This document shows, in pieces, positions 54,654 to 62,747 of a stretch of DNA of 64,000 nucleotides. Position 1 is the first letter of the stretch; every line of letters starts with the position of its first letter. Below the pieces are notes generated by a model. The model searched no databases. It worked only from the letters and a program-made list of their open reading frames with translations, and was not told the origin of the DNA. Origin of the DNA: Taylorella asinigenitalis ATCC 700933 (GTDB lineage: Bacteria > Pseudomonadota > Gammaproteobacteria > Burkholderiales > Burkholderiaceae_B); assembly GCF_000687755.1 (NCBI RefSeq), contig NZ_JHXN01000005.1:34121-98120 (forward strand). The letters are read 5' to 3'. The position numbers and the translations under genes were made by a program.

Positions 54654-55521
54654 GTATTCAGGCCGATATATTGGCCGTTTCGCTCCCAGCCCAAGTGGAC
54701 CGCTTCACTTGGGCTCTTTACTTGCTGCTCTTGCAAGCTATTTAGACGCACGCGTTCATAATGGACAGTGGCTTTTGCGAATAGAGGACATAGATACGCC
54801 AAGAGTTGTGTCAGGGGCCGATTCGCAAATTATGCAACAGCTTGAGTTTTATGGAATGCATTGGGATGGGTCAGTCGTGTATCAATCAAATCGCATCGCT
54901 CGATACGAGGAGATTTTCGAGAATTTACGTGCCCGTGATTTAGTGTATGGCTGCTCTTGCACACGGAGAGAAACCGCTGATAGGCGATATGATGGAAAGT
55001 GTAGGGAGGGGACGTCATTGCCACCGAGATCATGGCGTCTAATAATGTCCGACAAACTCTATTCATTCAAGGACCGCATGGCTGGCCACGTGCAGCAGAA
55101 CCCATTTCTCGAAGTGGGCGATATTATCGTTAAAAGAGCGGATGGCCTGTTTGCTTACCAGATGGTCGTTGTGGTCGATGATATGGATCAAGGTGTCACG
55201 GATATCGTGCGCGGGAGGGATTTGCTCGATTCGACTTGCAGGCAGATGGCCCTTATGGATTATCTTAATGTGGCAATGCCTTCGTACATGCACGTGCCTC
55301 TTATCCTCGACGAGCACGGCCGCAAATTATCCAAACAAAATCATGCAAGCGCTATTGAAATCGCTCACTCAAATCCGATTGTGAATCTAAATTATTGCCT
55401 CGGTATCTTAGGCTTTGAGCGATTCAATTCTACAGAAATTAGTGATATGAGTTTGGAAGATTTTTGGTCTAAGGCTTGTGATCTTTGGGCGACTAAATAT
55501 CGTAAGCAAAACGCTCTTTAA
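54634..55521 (+). CDS. gluQ: glutamyl-Q tRNA(Asp) synthetase
   Basis: GluRS-like enzyme lacking the anticodon domain; it attaches Glu to queuosine of tRNA-Asp. HIGH-type GPLHLGSL, the zinc-site pattern CSCTRRE...YDGKC, and KLSKQNHA as KMSKS are visible; 295 residues is normal. No ATG is near; the start is GTG at 54634, overlapping smg by 20 bp. GC content of 54650-55330 is clearly higher (about 50% by eye) than the flanks. A perfect 10-bp inverted repeat lies at codons 19-28. The 3' end overlaps the convergent methyltransferase by 29 bp. Confidence 0.93.
   Translation: MLSNTTKYSGRYIGRFAPSPSGPLHLGSLLAALASYLDARVHNGQWLLRIEDIDTPRVVSGADSQIMQQLEFYGMHWDGSVVYQSNRIARYEEIFENLRARDLVYGCSCTRRETADRRYDGKCREGTSLPPRSWRLIMSDKLYSFKDRMAGHVQQNPFLEVGDIIVKRADGLFAYQMVVVVDDMDQGVTDIVRGRDLLDSTCRQMALMDYLNVAMPSYMHVPLILDEHGRKLSKQNHASAIEIAHSNPIVNLNYCLGILGFERFNSTEISDMSLEDFWSKACDLWATKYRKQNAL
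54688..54715 (+). repeat. perfect inverted repeat inside the gluQ 5' coding region
   Basis: AGCCCAAGTG (54688-54697), 8-nt loop, CACTTGGGCT (54706-54715), then CTTTACTT. It encodes the HIGH-motif region (SPSGPLHLG). In RNA it is a strong stem about 55 nt after the start, a possible intragenic pause or attenuator. Confidence 0.7.
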
Positions 55522-56341
55522 GTGCCCCTAAATGATAGGACTCGAGAATTTCAATCTGACGTGCACGAGAACTTTTGCGACATTGCCCAATATTTTTAGC
55601 GATAATAAGTTCATTTTTCATCGAATGCTCCCAGCCCACTAATTCCGTCACTGTAACTTGATAACCCATGGCTTCAAGCTGCAAACAACGCAACACATTT
55701 GTGAGATGTGAACCAAATTCTCTCGTATGTATAGGGTGACGCCAAAGTTCTGAAAATGATGTTTTTCCTAAGACTGAACCTTTATCGCGTCGTAATACTG
55801 ATGCGACTTCCGCCTGACAACATGGAATCAAAACAATGTATTTCGCCTTTTTAGTAAGACCAAATTTCAATGCATCATCTGTCGCAGTATCACAGGCATG
55901 CAGGGCCGTCACAATATCCACTCTATCAGGAATTTTAGGACTAGTGAGAGCTTCTTCTACAAGCATATTGAAGAATTTCATGCCATTGGAAAAACCCAAT
56001 TTATCCGACAACTCGCGAGATTTTTGAACAAGTTCAGGGCGTGATTCAATGCCAATAACCAAAGCATCTGATATAGACTTAATAAACAAATCATAAAGAA
56101 TAAATCCTAAATATGACTTGCCTGCCCCATGATCCACCAATACCAGTTTACCTTCATTCTGCTGCACCACATCTTCCATTAGTGGCAATATAAATTGATA
56201 CAAATGATAGACTTGCTTAAGCTTTCTGCGACTATCTTGATTTATTTTTCCGTCGCGAGTGAGAATATGCAACTCTTTTAAAAGCTCTATACTTTGCTCT
56301 GGTTTTATCTCAGTGAGTTGTTCGCGAATATCCTTAGCCAT
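55493..56341 (-). CDS. SAM-dependent methyltransferase (METTL25/Methyltransf_32-like)
   Basis: 282-residue protein with the SAM motif LVLVDHGAGKSYLGFIL, ALHACDTATDDAL as motif IV and IPCCQAEVA downstream, a pattern of the Methyltransf_32 (METTL25-like) family. Substrate unknown; eukaryotic relatives are RNA-protein methyltransferases. It follows hemN by 17 bp on the same strand and overlaps convergent gluQ by 29 bp. Confidence 0.85.
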   Translation of the reverse strand: MAKDIREQLTEIKPEQSIELLKELHILTRDGKINQDSRRKLKQVYHLYQFILPLMEDVVQQNEGKLVLVDHGAGKSYLGFILYDLFIKSISDALVIGIESRPELVQKSRELSDKLGFSNGMKFFNMLVEEALTSPKIPDRVDIVTALHACDTATDDALKFGLTKKAKYIVLIPCCQAEVASVLRRDKGSVLGKTSFSELWRHPIHTREFGSHLTNVLRCLQLEAMGYQVTVTELVGWEHSMKNELIIAKNIGQCRKSSRARQIEILESYHLGALKERFAYDI

Positions 56342-56358
56342 GCTAAAAGCCTCAGTCC

Positions 56359-57726
56359 CTAAACTGTCATAGAAAATATGCGTGTCTCAGGCTGATTGCG
56401 TAACATGCGTAAATCAAAAGCCATACAGATATTTCTCACATAAGTTCTTCCAGCATCAGTAACTTTAAGACCATTAGGATATATTTCTAATAGCCCGTCA
56501 GACTGCATTTCTTCTAATCTATCTATCACCTGAGGTAGCTCTAGGAATTGCATGGACTCTTGTTCCCAGCTTGTTTCAAGCAAACACATAATATTCAAAA
56601 TATGTCTTCTAATAATGAGATCCTCATCACTTAGAATATGCCCACGCAAGAAAGGGAATCCACCCTTTGCAAGCCCCTCATAATACGCTTCAACTTCTTT
56701 GATATTTTGAACAAAACCATACCAAGAATCGCCTATTGATGACGCTCCTAGACCAACCATCACTTGCGTACTTGAGGATGTATAGCCCATAAAATTGCGA
56801 TGAATTTTTTTATTGAGCATAGATTGATAGAGTTCATCTGTTGGCAATGAAAAGTGGTCCATCCCTACTTCAACATATCCCAATTCTTGTAGTAGCAACT
56901 TCCCATTTTCGTATAGTTTGCGTTTTTCCTCTCCTGAAGGCAAATCACCCTCATCAAAACCGCGCTGACCAACCCCCTTAATCCAAGGTACGTGAGCATA
57001 ACTATAAAACGCCAATCTATCTGGTTTTAGCTCAATCGTTTTGCGAATGGTATATTCCATTCGCTCCCAATTCTGGAATGGCAATCCGAACACTAAATCA
57101 TGGCTAATGCTATCAAATCCAATATCCCTAGCCGCATTTGTAATATGTTCCACATCAGAGAAAAGCTGCTTACGATTTATAGCTTTTTGAACTATAGGAT
57201 CGTAGTCTTGCACACCAAAACTAGCTCTTCTAAATCCTAAATCATATAAAGTTTTAAGATGATCTTCAGTTGTGTTATTTGGATGACCTTCAAAGCTAAA
57301 ACTGTGATTTGGTGCGACTTTAGCCTGCCCATCCGCAAACAAACCCTCGATTAATTTACGCAAATTTTCTGGTTTAAAAAAAGTAGGAGTGCCACCCCCA
57401 AGATGAATCTCTTTTACATTAACCACGTCCTTAAATAAATCGAGATAAAGCTTCCACTCCTTCAAAACAGCCTCTATATAGGGCTCTTCAACAGAATGTT
57501 TTTTAGTGATTCGCTTATGACAGGCACAGAATGTGCATAATTGCTCACAGAATGGAAGATGTATGTAGATACTAATACCTTCTTTAGTATTAGATTCTTT
57601 ATAACTTCTACTTAAAGATTCCAAATAGGCTTCAGGTGAAAATGTACTATCGTCCCAATAAGGTACAGTAGGATAACTGGTATACCTAGGACCAGGAATA
57701 TTATATTTTTGTATCAGATTTTGCAT
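56359..57726 (-). CDS. hemN: oxygen-independent coproporphyrinogen III oxidase
   Basis: Radical-SAM enzyme of anaerobic haem synthesis. The cluster motif CX3CX2CXC is complete (C60, C64, C67, C69 in PFCEQLCTFCACHKR); GGGTPTFF and the HemN-specific C-terminal domain (about 370-455) distinguish it from HemW. 455 residues is canonical. It lies 3 bp after topB, so co-transcription is likely, though the roles are unrelated. Confidence 0.97.
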   Translation of the reverse strand: MQNLIQKYNIPGPRYTSYPTVPYWDDSTFSPEAYLESLSRSYKESNTKEGISIYIHLPFCEQLCTFCACHKRITKKHSVEEPYIEAVLKEWKLYLDLFKDVVNVKEIHLGGGTPTFFKPENLRKLIEGLFADGQAKVAPNHSFSFEGHPNNTTEDHLKTLYDLGFRRASFGVQDYDPIVQKAINRKQLFSDVEHITNAARDIGFDSISHDLVFGLPFQNWERMEYTIRKTIELKPDRLAFYSYAHVPWIKGVGQRGFDEGDLPSGEEKRKLYENGKLLLQELGYVEVGMDHFSLPTDELYQSMLNKKIHRNFMGYTSSSTQVMVGLGASSIGDSWYGFVQNIKEVEAYYEGLAKGGFPFLRGHILSDEDLIIRRHILNIMCLLETSWEQESMQFLELPQVIDRLEEMQSDGLLEIYPNGLKVTDAGRTYVRNICMAFDLRMLRNQPETRIFSMTV

Positions 57727-57729
57727 GGA

Positions 57730-60204
57730 TTATTTTTTGCTAGTCTTATTAGTCGCTTTTGTTTTCTTTTCAAACTCAAATCCAACCTTACCATTTTTTT
57801 CTAATACAAGGTAGGCTTTAAAAGCTCTTTTAGTTCTGTTGGAAATGAATTTGTCCATCAAATCAGTACGCCCCTCAACAAGCAGTTTTTGCATCTGCTC
57901 AACGGGAATCTCCTGCTGAAGAATAACTTTCCCTGATTTAAAGTCGCAGGATTTATCCTTGATTTGATTTTCGCATGCATAGCTCAAGCCCGTATCATAC
58001 ACATCGGATGAGCATTTAGGACACTTGCCTATAGGCGTGAGGGCCTGCAAATCTATTTCTTCACCCTCTTCAGAATCGTCATTTCCGAAATCAAATTCAA
58101 GCTTATTATCGTCTGTGAGTTTAAGAATGGCTGAAAATGGTCGTCCCAACTTACTGATAAACCCAGACAGAGGCCCAATAGTTCTGTTAGATAAAAATTC
58201 TTCAACTTCCGAAGTTTCAAATGGCCTTGAACCTGGGTTTTTAGTTATAGAAAAATCGCAGTTTGTACAAGCATACCTACGGTAGTTCTCTTTAATCACA
58301 CCTCCACATACAGGGCATGGTGTCATAAGAGTTGCATAATCCCCTGGGACTGTATCATGCTCGTATTCTTTAGCTCTTTTAACGATAACTTGCGTGTTTT
58401 TTGCAATCTCCTGCATGAAACTTTGACGATCCAGATTTCCATCTTCTATCTGACGCAATTTATATTCCCATTCGCCAGTGAGTTCGGGTGATGTGAGCTC
58501 ATTTATTGAAAGCCCATGCAAGAGTGTCATAAGCTGTTTAGTTTTAGTGGTCGTAATTAAATCTTTTCCCTCACGACGCAAATATTGCTCTGTAATAAGC
58601 CCCTCAATAATACTAGCTCGTGTAGCTGGAGTACCAAGGCCCCTCTCAGACATGGCTTCACGCAATTCGTCCGAATCAATAAGTTTTCCTGCACCCTCCA
58701 TAGCTGAAAGCAATGTCGCTTCATTAAAATGAGCTGGCGGTTTAGTCTTATTTTGAACGCTTTCAATAGTTTCAGTTAGTACAGTTTCATTAGGCTTAAT
58801 TTGTGGCAATGTCTCGTCGATCTCCTCTCGACCGTATATCTCAAGCCATCCAGGAGAAACAAGAATTTTTCCTTCTGTTTTAAATTTATAGCTAAAAACA
58901 TCAGTAATACGAGTTGTGACGTTATAGATTGCTGGTGGAAAAAACACAGCCATAAATCGCTTACATATCAAGCCATATACTTTAGCCTCTGCTTCACTGA
59001 GAGATCCACTATTACTCGTGGTTGGAATAATAGCAAAGTGATCTGAAACTTTACTATTGTTAAAAATTCTCTTATTAGGTTTAACCCAACCGTTCTTTAA
59101 TATTTTTTCAGCAAATTCTCGGTGATCCTTATGAAGTGAAGAAGTCATCGAAGTAATAGACTTTAGATTATCCTTCACTGTAGATAGATAATCTTCAGGT
59201 AAGTATCTTGAGTCGGTACGAGGATAAGTAATTAATTTATGTTTCTCATAAAGTGCCTGAGCCACTGCAAGAGTTGTTTTTGCTGAGAAACCAAACTTTG
59301 AATTTGCCTCGCGTTGAAGAGCCGTTAAATCAAATAAAATTGGTGAGTTCTGAGATAATTCTTTAATCTCCTCACTAACAGTTCCTTCTTTTCCTTTGCA
59401 AGCCAAGACTATGGTCTTAGCTGTGTTTGCATCCCATATTCTACTTTCGCGTGCGTCTGGATCTTTAGGATTTTTCTTAAAGTTTGGGTCAAACCATTTT
59501 CCTTCATAAACCCCAGCACTAGCAACAAAAGTGCCTATAACTTCCCAATAATCCTTGGGCTCATACTCTCGTATTTTTTGATCCCTATCATAAACAATAG
59601 CTAGTGTAGGAGTCTGAACTCTACCTATGGGAGTTTTGTGAAAACCGCCTCCCTTGCTGTTGAAAGCGGTCATAGCACGTGTTCCATTAATCCCAATAAG
59701 CCAATCTGCTTCTGCCCTAGAACGTGCTGAATCTTCAAGTGGTTTCATACTCTGGTCAGAGCGCAAATTGCTGAAAGCCTCTTGAATGGCCTGCTTAGTC
59801 ATGGACTGAAGCCAAAGCCTTTTGATAGGTTTTTTAGTTTTAGAGTATTGAATAATGTAGCGGAAAATAAGCTCACCTTCACGACCCGCATCGCACGCAT
59901 TAATAATACTTTCGATATCAGAACGCTTAATTAATTTAGTGAGTAAGGTAAGTCTTTCTTTCGATTTCTTATCAATGGGCTCGATTTCGAAATTCCTTTT
60001 AGGAATAGCTGGTAGATTAGCAAATGACCATTTTCCGCGTACGGCATCATCTGGGTTATGTAGAGTCAATAGGTGACCTACACTAGAGGATATTACATAT
60101 TGGTCGTTTTCATAATAACCAGACTCCTTTTTAAAGGAGCCTAGTGCTTTTGATAAATCGGTAGCGACCGATGGCTTCTCAGCAATTATTAGAGTTTTAC
60201 TCAT
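57730..60204 (-). CDS. topB: DNA topoisomerase III
   Basis: Type IA topoisomerase that decatenates single strands. TOPRIM domain with LIIAEKPSVATDLSKALG (5-22) and DAGREGELI (105-113); catalytic Y327 in ITYPRTDSRYLPED. The C-terminal third has two Cys4-type zinc ribbons (CPVCGGVIKENYRRYACTNC; CPKC...CENQIKDKSC) and a short basic tail. 824 residues, longer than E. coli TopB because of the ribbons, as usual in betaproteobacteria where topB accompanies smg. It lies 2 bp after the DUF945 gene. Confidence 0.96.
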   Translation of the reverse strand: MSKTLIIAEKPSVATDLSKALGSFKKESGYYENDQYVISSSVGHLLTLHNPDDAVRGKWSFANLPAIPKRNFEIEPIDKKSKERLTLLTKLIKRSDIESIINACDAGREGELIFRYIIQYSKTKKPIKRLWLQSMTKQAIQEAFSNLRSDQSMKPLEDSARSRAEADWLIGINGTRAMTAFNSKGGGFHKTPIGRVQTPTLAIVYDRDQKIREYEPKDYWEVIGTFVASAGVYEGKWFDPNFKKNPKDPDARESRIWDANTAKTIVLACKGKEGTVSEEIKELSQNSPILFDLTALQREANSKFGFSAKTTLAVAQALYEKHKLITYPRTDSRYLPEDYLSTVKDNLKSITSMTSSLHKDHREFAEKILKNGWVKPNKRIFNNSKVSDHFAIIPTTSNSGSLSEAEAKVYGLICKRFMAVFFPPAIYNVTTRITDVFSYKFKTEGKILVSPGWLEIYGREEIDETLPQIKPNETVLTETIESVQNKTKPPAHFNEATLLSAMEGAGKLIDSDELREAMSERGLGTPATRASIIEGLITEQYLRREGKDLITTTKTKQLMTLLHGLSINELTSPELTGEWEYKLRQIEDGNLDRQSFMQEIAKNTQVIVKRAKEYEHDTVPGDYATLMTPCPVCGGVIKENYRRYACTNCDFSITKNPGSRPFETSEVEEFLSNRTIGPLSGFISKLGRPFSAILKLTDDNKLEFDFGNDDSEEGEEIDLQALTPIGKCPKCSSDVYDTGLSYACENQIKDKSCDFKSGKVILQQEIPVEQMQKLLVEGRTDLMDKFISNRTKRAFKAYLVLEKNGKVGFEFEKKTKATNKTSKK

Positions 60205-60206
60205 AT

Positions 60207-61892
60207 TTATTTAAGTAATTTAAAAGACTTCCCTGTGTTAGGTGCTTTCATTTCCCCATAAGATTTAAAAATAGATTCCAATCTCTTAGAGTAGTTTGAT
60301 TTAGCAACCAAGAATTGAAATTTACTTCCGTATTCTTTAAATGTTTTTATAAATGCAGGTATCGACATCGCATCCCCATTGAAATTAATTTGCGATTTTG
60401 TAATATCTTTTTGATTTGGGTTTAAAAAGACACTAATGCTTGCTTTGTCGGCTGTCCCTGACATAATACCACTATCAACCCAATCTCTTTGTAAACTGTG
60501 CACAATATCTTTTATCTCTTGTTTATGAGCTTCAGATGCTCCAGGTTTATTGTTTTTCATCGCCCAAACTTCAGCGGCCTCTTTAAGAGTGTTTTCTAGC
60601 CAATATCCTTGAAAATCAGCTTTCAAATACGCTTGTTTAAGAAGGAGTATTAAGTTTACAGGGTCCTTCATATCTAATTTACCTGAAGGTGGCACAGCAT
60701 CTATACCATAGCCCACTTTCATACTTCCCGTAGAATTTTCAAAATTAATTGAATAGTTAATCTTAGGAGAGTTATTGATTAAACCTAAAGATATGGCCAT
60801 AAACTCAGGGAAATGTTTTTTAGTTAGAAGTCTTTCAAAATGTTCATTGAAAGCTTTAGGTGATGCTTTAGGATTTTTAGCATCATATTCAAGCATTTCA
60901 TTAAATAAAGTAGCAAATAAAGACCCAAGTTGCTTTAAGGATGTAGTATGAAGATTATCTATATCAATTTCAGTACTATAGGATCCAAAAGGGCGACCAT
61001 AGATAGATACGGACGAAATCAATTGATTTGAAACTAGCCTAGTATTTAAAGGGTCACGAGTAACGACTAATTTCCCATCGCCTTTTCCTATATCAATATC
61101 TACATCGTTAATAATATTTTTCTGTTTTCCAATATTAGTAACATGTTCGAATGCCCAATTATTCGGCTCAGTTTGTTGAAACTTAGCTGTCCCCTTTAGC
61201 TCATGCATCTCAAAATAAACTCTCTCATTCTTATCGACTACATCAACAAGCACATTATTTTGAGAATAAACCGAATTTACATTGTGCATATCAGCATCCG
61301 ATTCGTATTTAACGGTAATCGGAGAAAACTTAATCTTGCCTTTTTCGTTTACGTTAACGAAAATCTCTTCTATTTTTAATTCGCCATTTATGTAGTCGTT
61401 GTAATCATGAATATACTCAATTTTAAGTGGCTCTTTATCTTTTTTAGGAAAAGCTGTTGATAAATCTGAGTAGAACTTAGAGTTTTTAGAAAGCGTTAAA
61501 ACTTGTTTAGTTTTAATAGGCGAAAAATGACCCTGTTTTAATTCACTAAATGGCAATGGACCATGTTCAGCATGTAAATCAAATATAGGATAATTCTCAC
61601 CACCCTTTAGAGCTGCAATAACATAATCAGAGGAGAAGATTTTTATTCCATCTCCTTTATTGGTCCTAATAAATTTAAAATCTTTAACTCCTAGAGATGA
61701 AAGTTGATTATTAAAATACTCCAATTGCTCATCAATAGTCTTAACTGATTTTTGTCCTTGAAGATAACTAGCTACAGGATATAAGCCTATAACTATTAGT
61801 ATCAAAAGAATAACTAAAAATTTAATCCATCCACTGCTACTTGATCTTTTAGGGCTAGGGGCGTGGCCTTGATCCTGAAACTTAGTGTTCAT
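60207..61892 (-). CDS. YdgA-like DUF945 membrane-anchored protein
   Basis: 561 residues with a single N-terminal helix (about 21-46, WIKFLVILLILIVIGLYPVAS) after a basic Ser-rich start, then a large periplasmic DUF945 region: KDFKFIRTNKGDGIKIFSSDYVI, HAEHGPLPF (a family hallmark), TSLKQLGSLFATLF and GIDAVPPSGKLDMKD. E. coli YdgA belongs to this family, of uncertain role (AsmA-like architecture). It stands upstream of topB in the same direction and divergent from fpr. Confidence 0.88.
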   Translation of the reverse strand: MNTKFQDQGHAPSPKRSSSSGWIKFLVILLILIVIGLYPVASYLQGQKSVKTIDEQLEYFNNQLSSLGVKDFKFIRTNKGDGIKIFSSDYVIAALKGGENYPIFDLHAEHGPLPFSELKQGHFSPIKTKQVLTLSKNSKFYSDLSTAFPKKDKEPLKIEYIHDYNDYINGELKIEEIFVNVNEKGKIKFSPITVKYESDADMHNVNSVYSQNNVLVDVVDKNERVYFEMHELKGTAKFQQTEPNNWAFEHVTNIGKQKNIINDVDIDIGKGDGKLVVTRDPLNTRLVSNQLISSVSIYGRPFGSYSTEIDIDNLHTTSLKQLGSLFATLFNEMLEYDAKNPKASPKAFNEHFERLLTKKHFPEFMAISLGLINNSPKINYSINFENSTGSMKVGYGIDAVPPSGKLDMKDPVNLILLLKQAYLKADFQGYWLENTLKEAAEVWAMKNNKPGASEAHKQEIKDIVHSLQRDWVDSGIMSGTADKASISVFLNPNQKDITKSQINFNGDAMSIPAFIKTFKEYGSKFQFLVAKSNYSKRLESIFKSYGEMKAPNTGKSFKLLK

Positions 61893-61967
61893 ATTTGTTT
61901 CCTAACATGAAGTGCGACTTCATTATAAAATAGCATAATTATATGTTAGATTTATGAGAGGATAATT

Positions 61968-62747
61968 ATGTCATCTTCCGCCTTCATGGAAGGTAAAGTT
62001 CTTTCAGTTCATCACTGGACCGATAGATTGTTTAGTTTCACCACTACTAGAGACCCATCTTTTAGGTTTAAAAGTGGTCAATTTATTATGATTGGCCTTA
62101 AAATTGACGGTAAACCGCTTCTTAGAGCCTACAGTATAGCAAGCCCAAATTGGGAGGAAACTCTAGAATTCCTAAGTATTAAAGTTCCAGATGGTCCCCT
62201 TACTTCAAAATTGCAACATGTTCAGCCTGGAGACACAGTTATCCTAGGCCGTAAACCAACTGGGACACTTTTATTAGATTATCTACTTCCCGCTAAAAGA
62301 CTCTATCTGCTCTCAACTGGCACTGGTTTGGCTCCATTTTTAAGCATCACGCGTGATCCTGAAACATATGAACGCTTTGATGAAGTTATTTTGTGTCATG
62401 GGGTGCGTGAGGTTAAAGAGCTTGCTTACTACGATTTATTCACAAAAGATTTGCTTGAACATGAATTTTTGGGTGAAATGGTCAGAGAGAAACTTAAATA
62501 TTATCCGACCGTAACTCGAGAGGAATTTAGAAATACTGGCCGCTTAACTACATTGATAGAGAATGAAAAATTATTTAAAGATTTAGGTGTACCTCCCTTA
62601 AATCCTGAAACAGATAGGGTAATGATATGTGGTTCTCAAGCGATGCTTGCTGATCTTAAAAGAATGTGTGAAGAGCGCAACTTTATAGAAGGAACTACTA
62701 CGAAACCAGGGCACTTTGTTATTGAGAGAGCGTTTGTTGCTACTTAA
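61968..62747 (+). CDS. fpr: ferredoxin--NADP+ reductase
   Basis: FAD enzyme moving electrons between NADPH and ferredoxin/flavodoxin. FAD motif RAYSIASPNWEETLEF (RAYSIASP), NADPH motif LLSTGTGLAPFLSI and a C-terminal VIERAFVAT ending typical of the subclass II bacterial FNRs. 259 residues. Fpr could reduce Bfd for iron release, linking it to bfr/bfd, which is inference. AGGATAATT precedes the ATG. The 3' end overlaps the helicase gene by 8 bp. Confidence 0.96.
   Translation: MSSSAFMEGKVLSVHHWTDRLFSFTTTRDPSFRFKSGQFIMIGLKIDGKPLLRAYSIASPNWEETLEFLSIKVPDGPLTSKLQHVQPGDTVILGRKPTGTLLLDYLLPAKRLYLLSTGTGLAPFLSITRDPETYERFDEVILCHGVREVKELAYYDLFTKDLLEHEFLGEMVREKLKYYPTVTREEFRNTGRLTTLIENEKLFKDLGVPPLNPETDRVMICGSQAMLADLKRMCEERNFIEGTTTKPGHFVIERAFVAT

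Noticed and set aside
517..61557. ATTGCCA word as a KOPS-like polar replication signal
   Set aside because: Its orientation follows gene strand and flips several times within the window, whereas KOPS follows the replichore.
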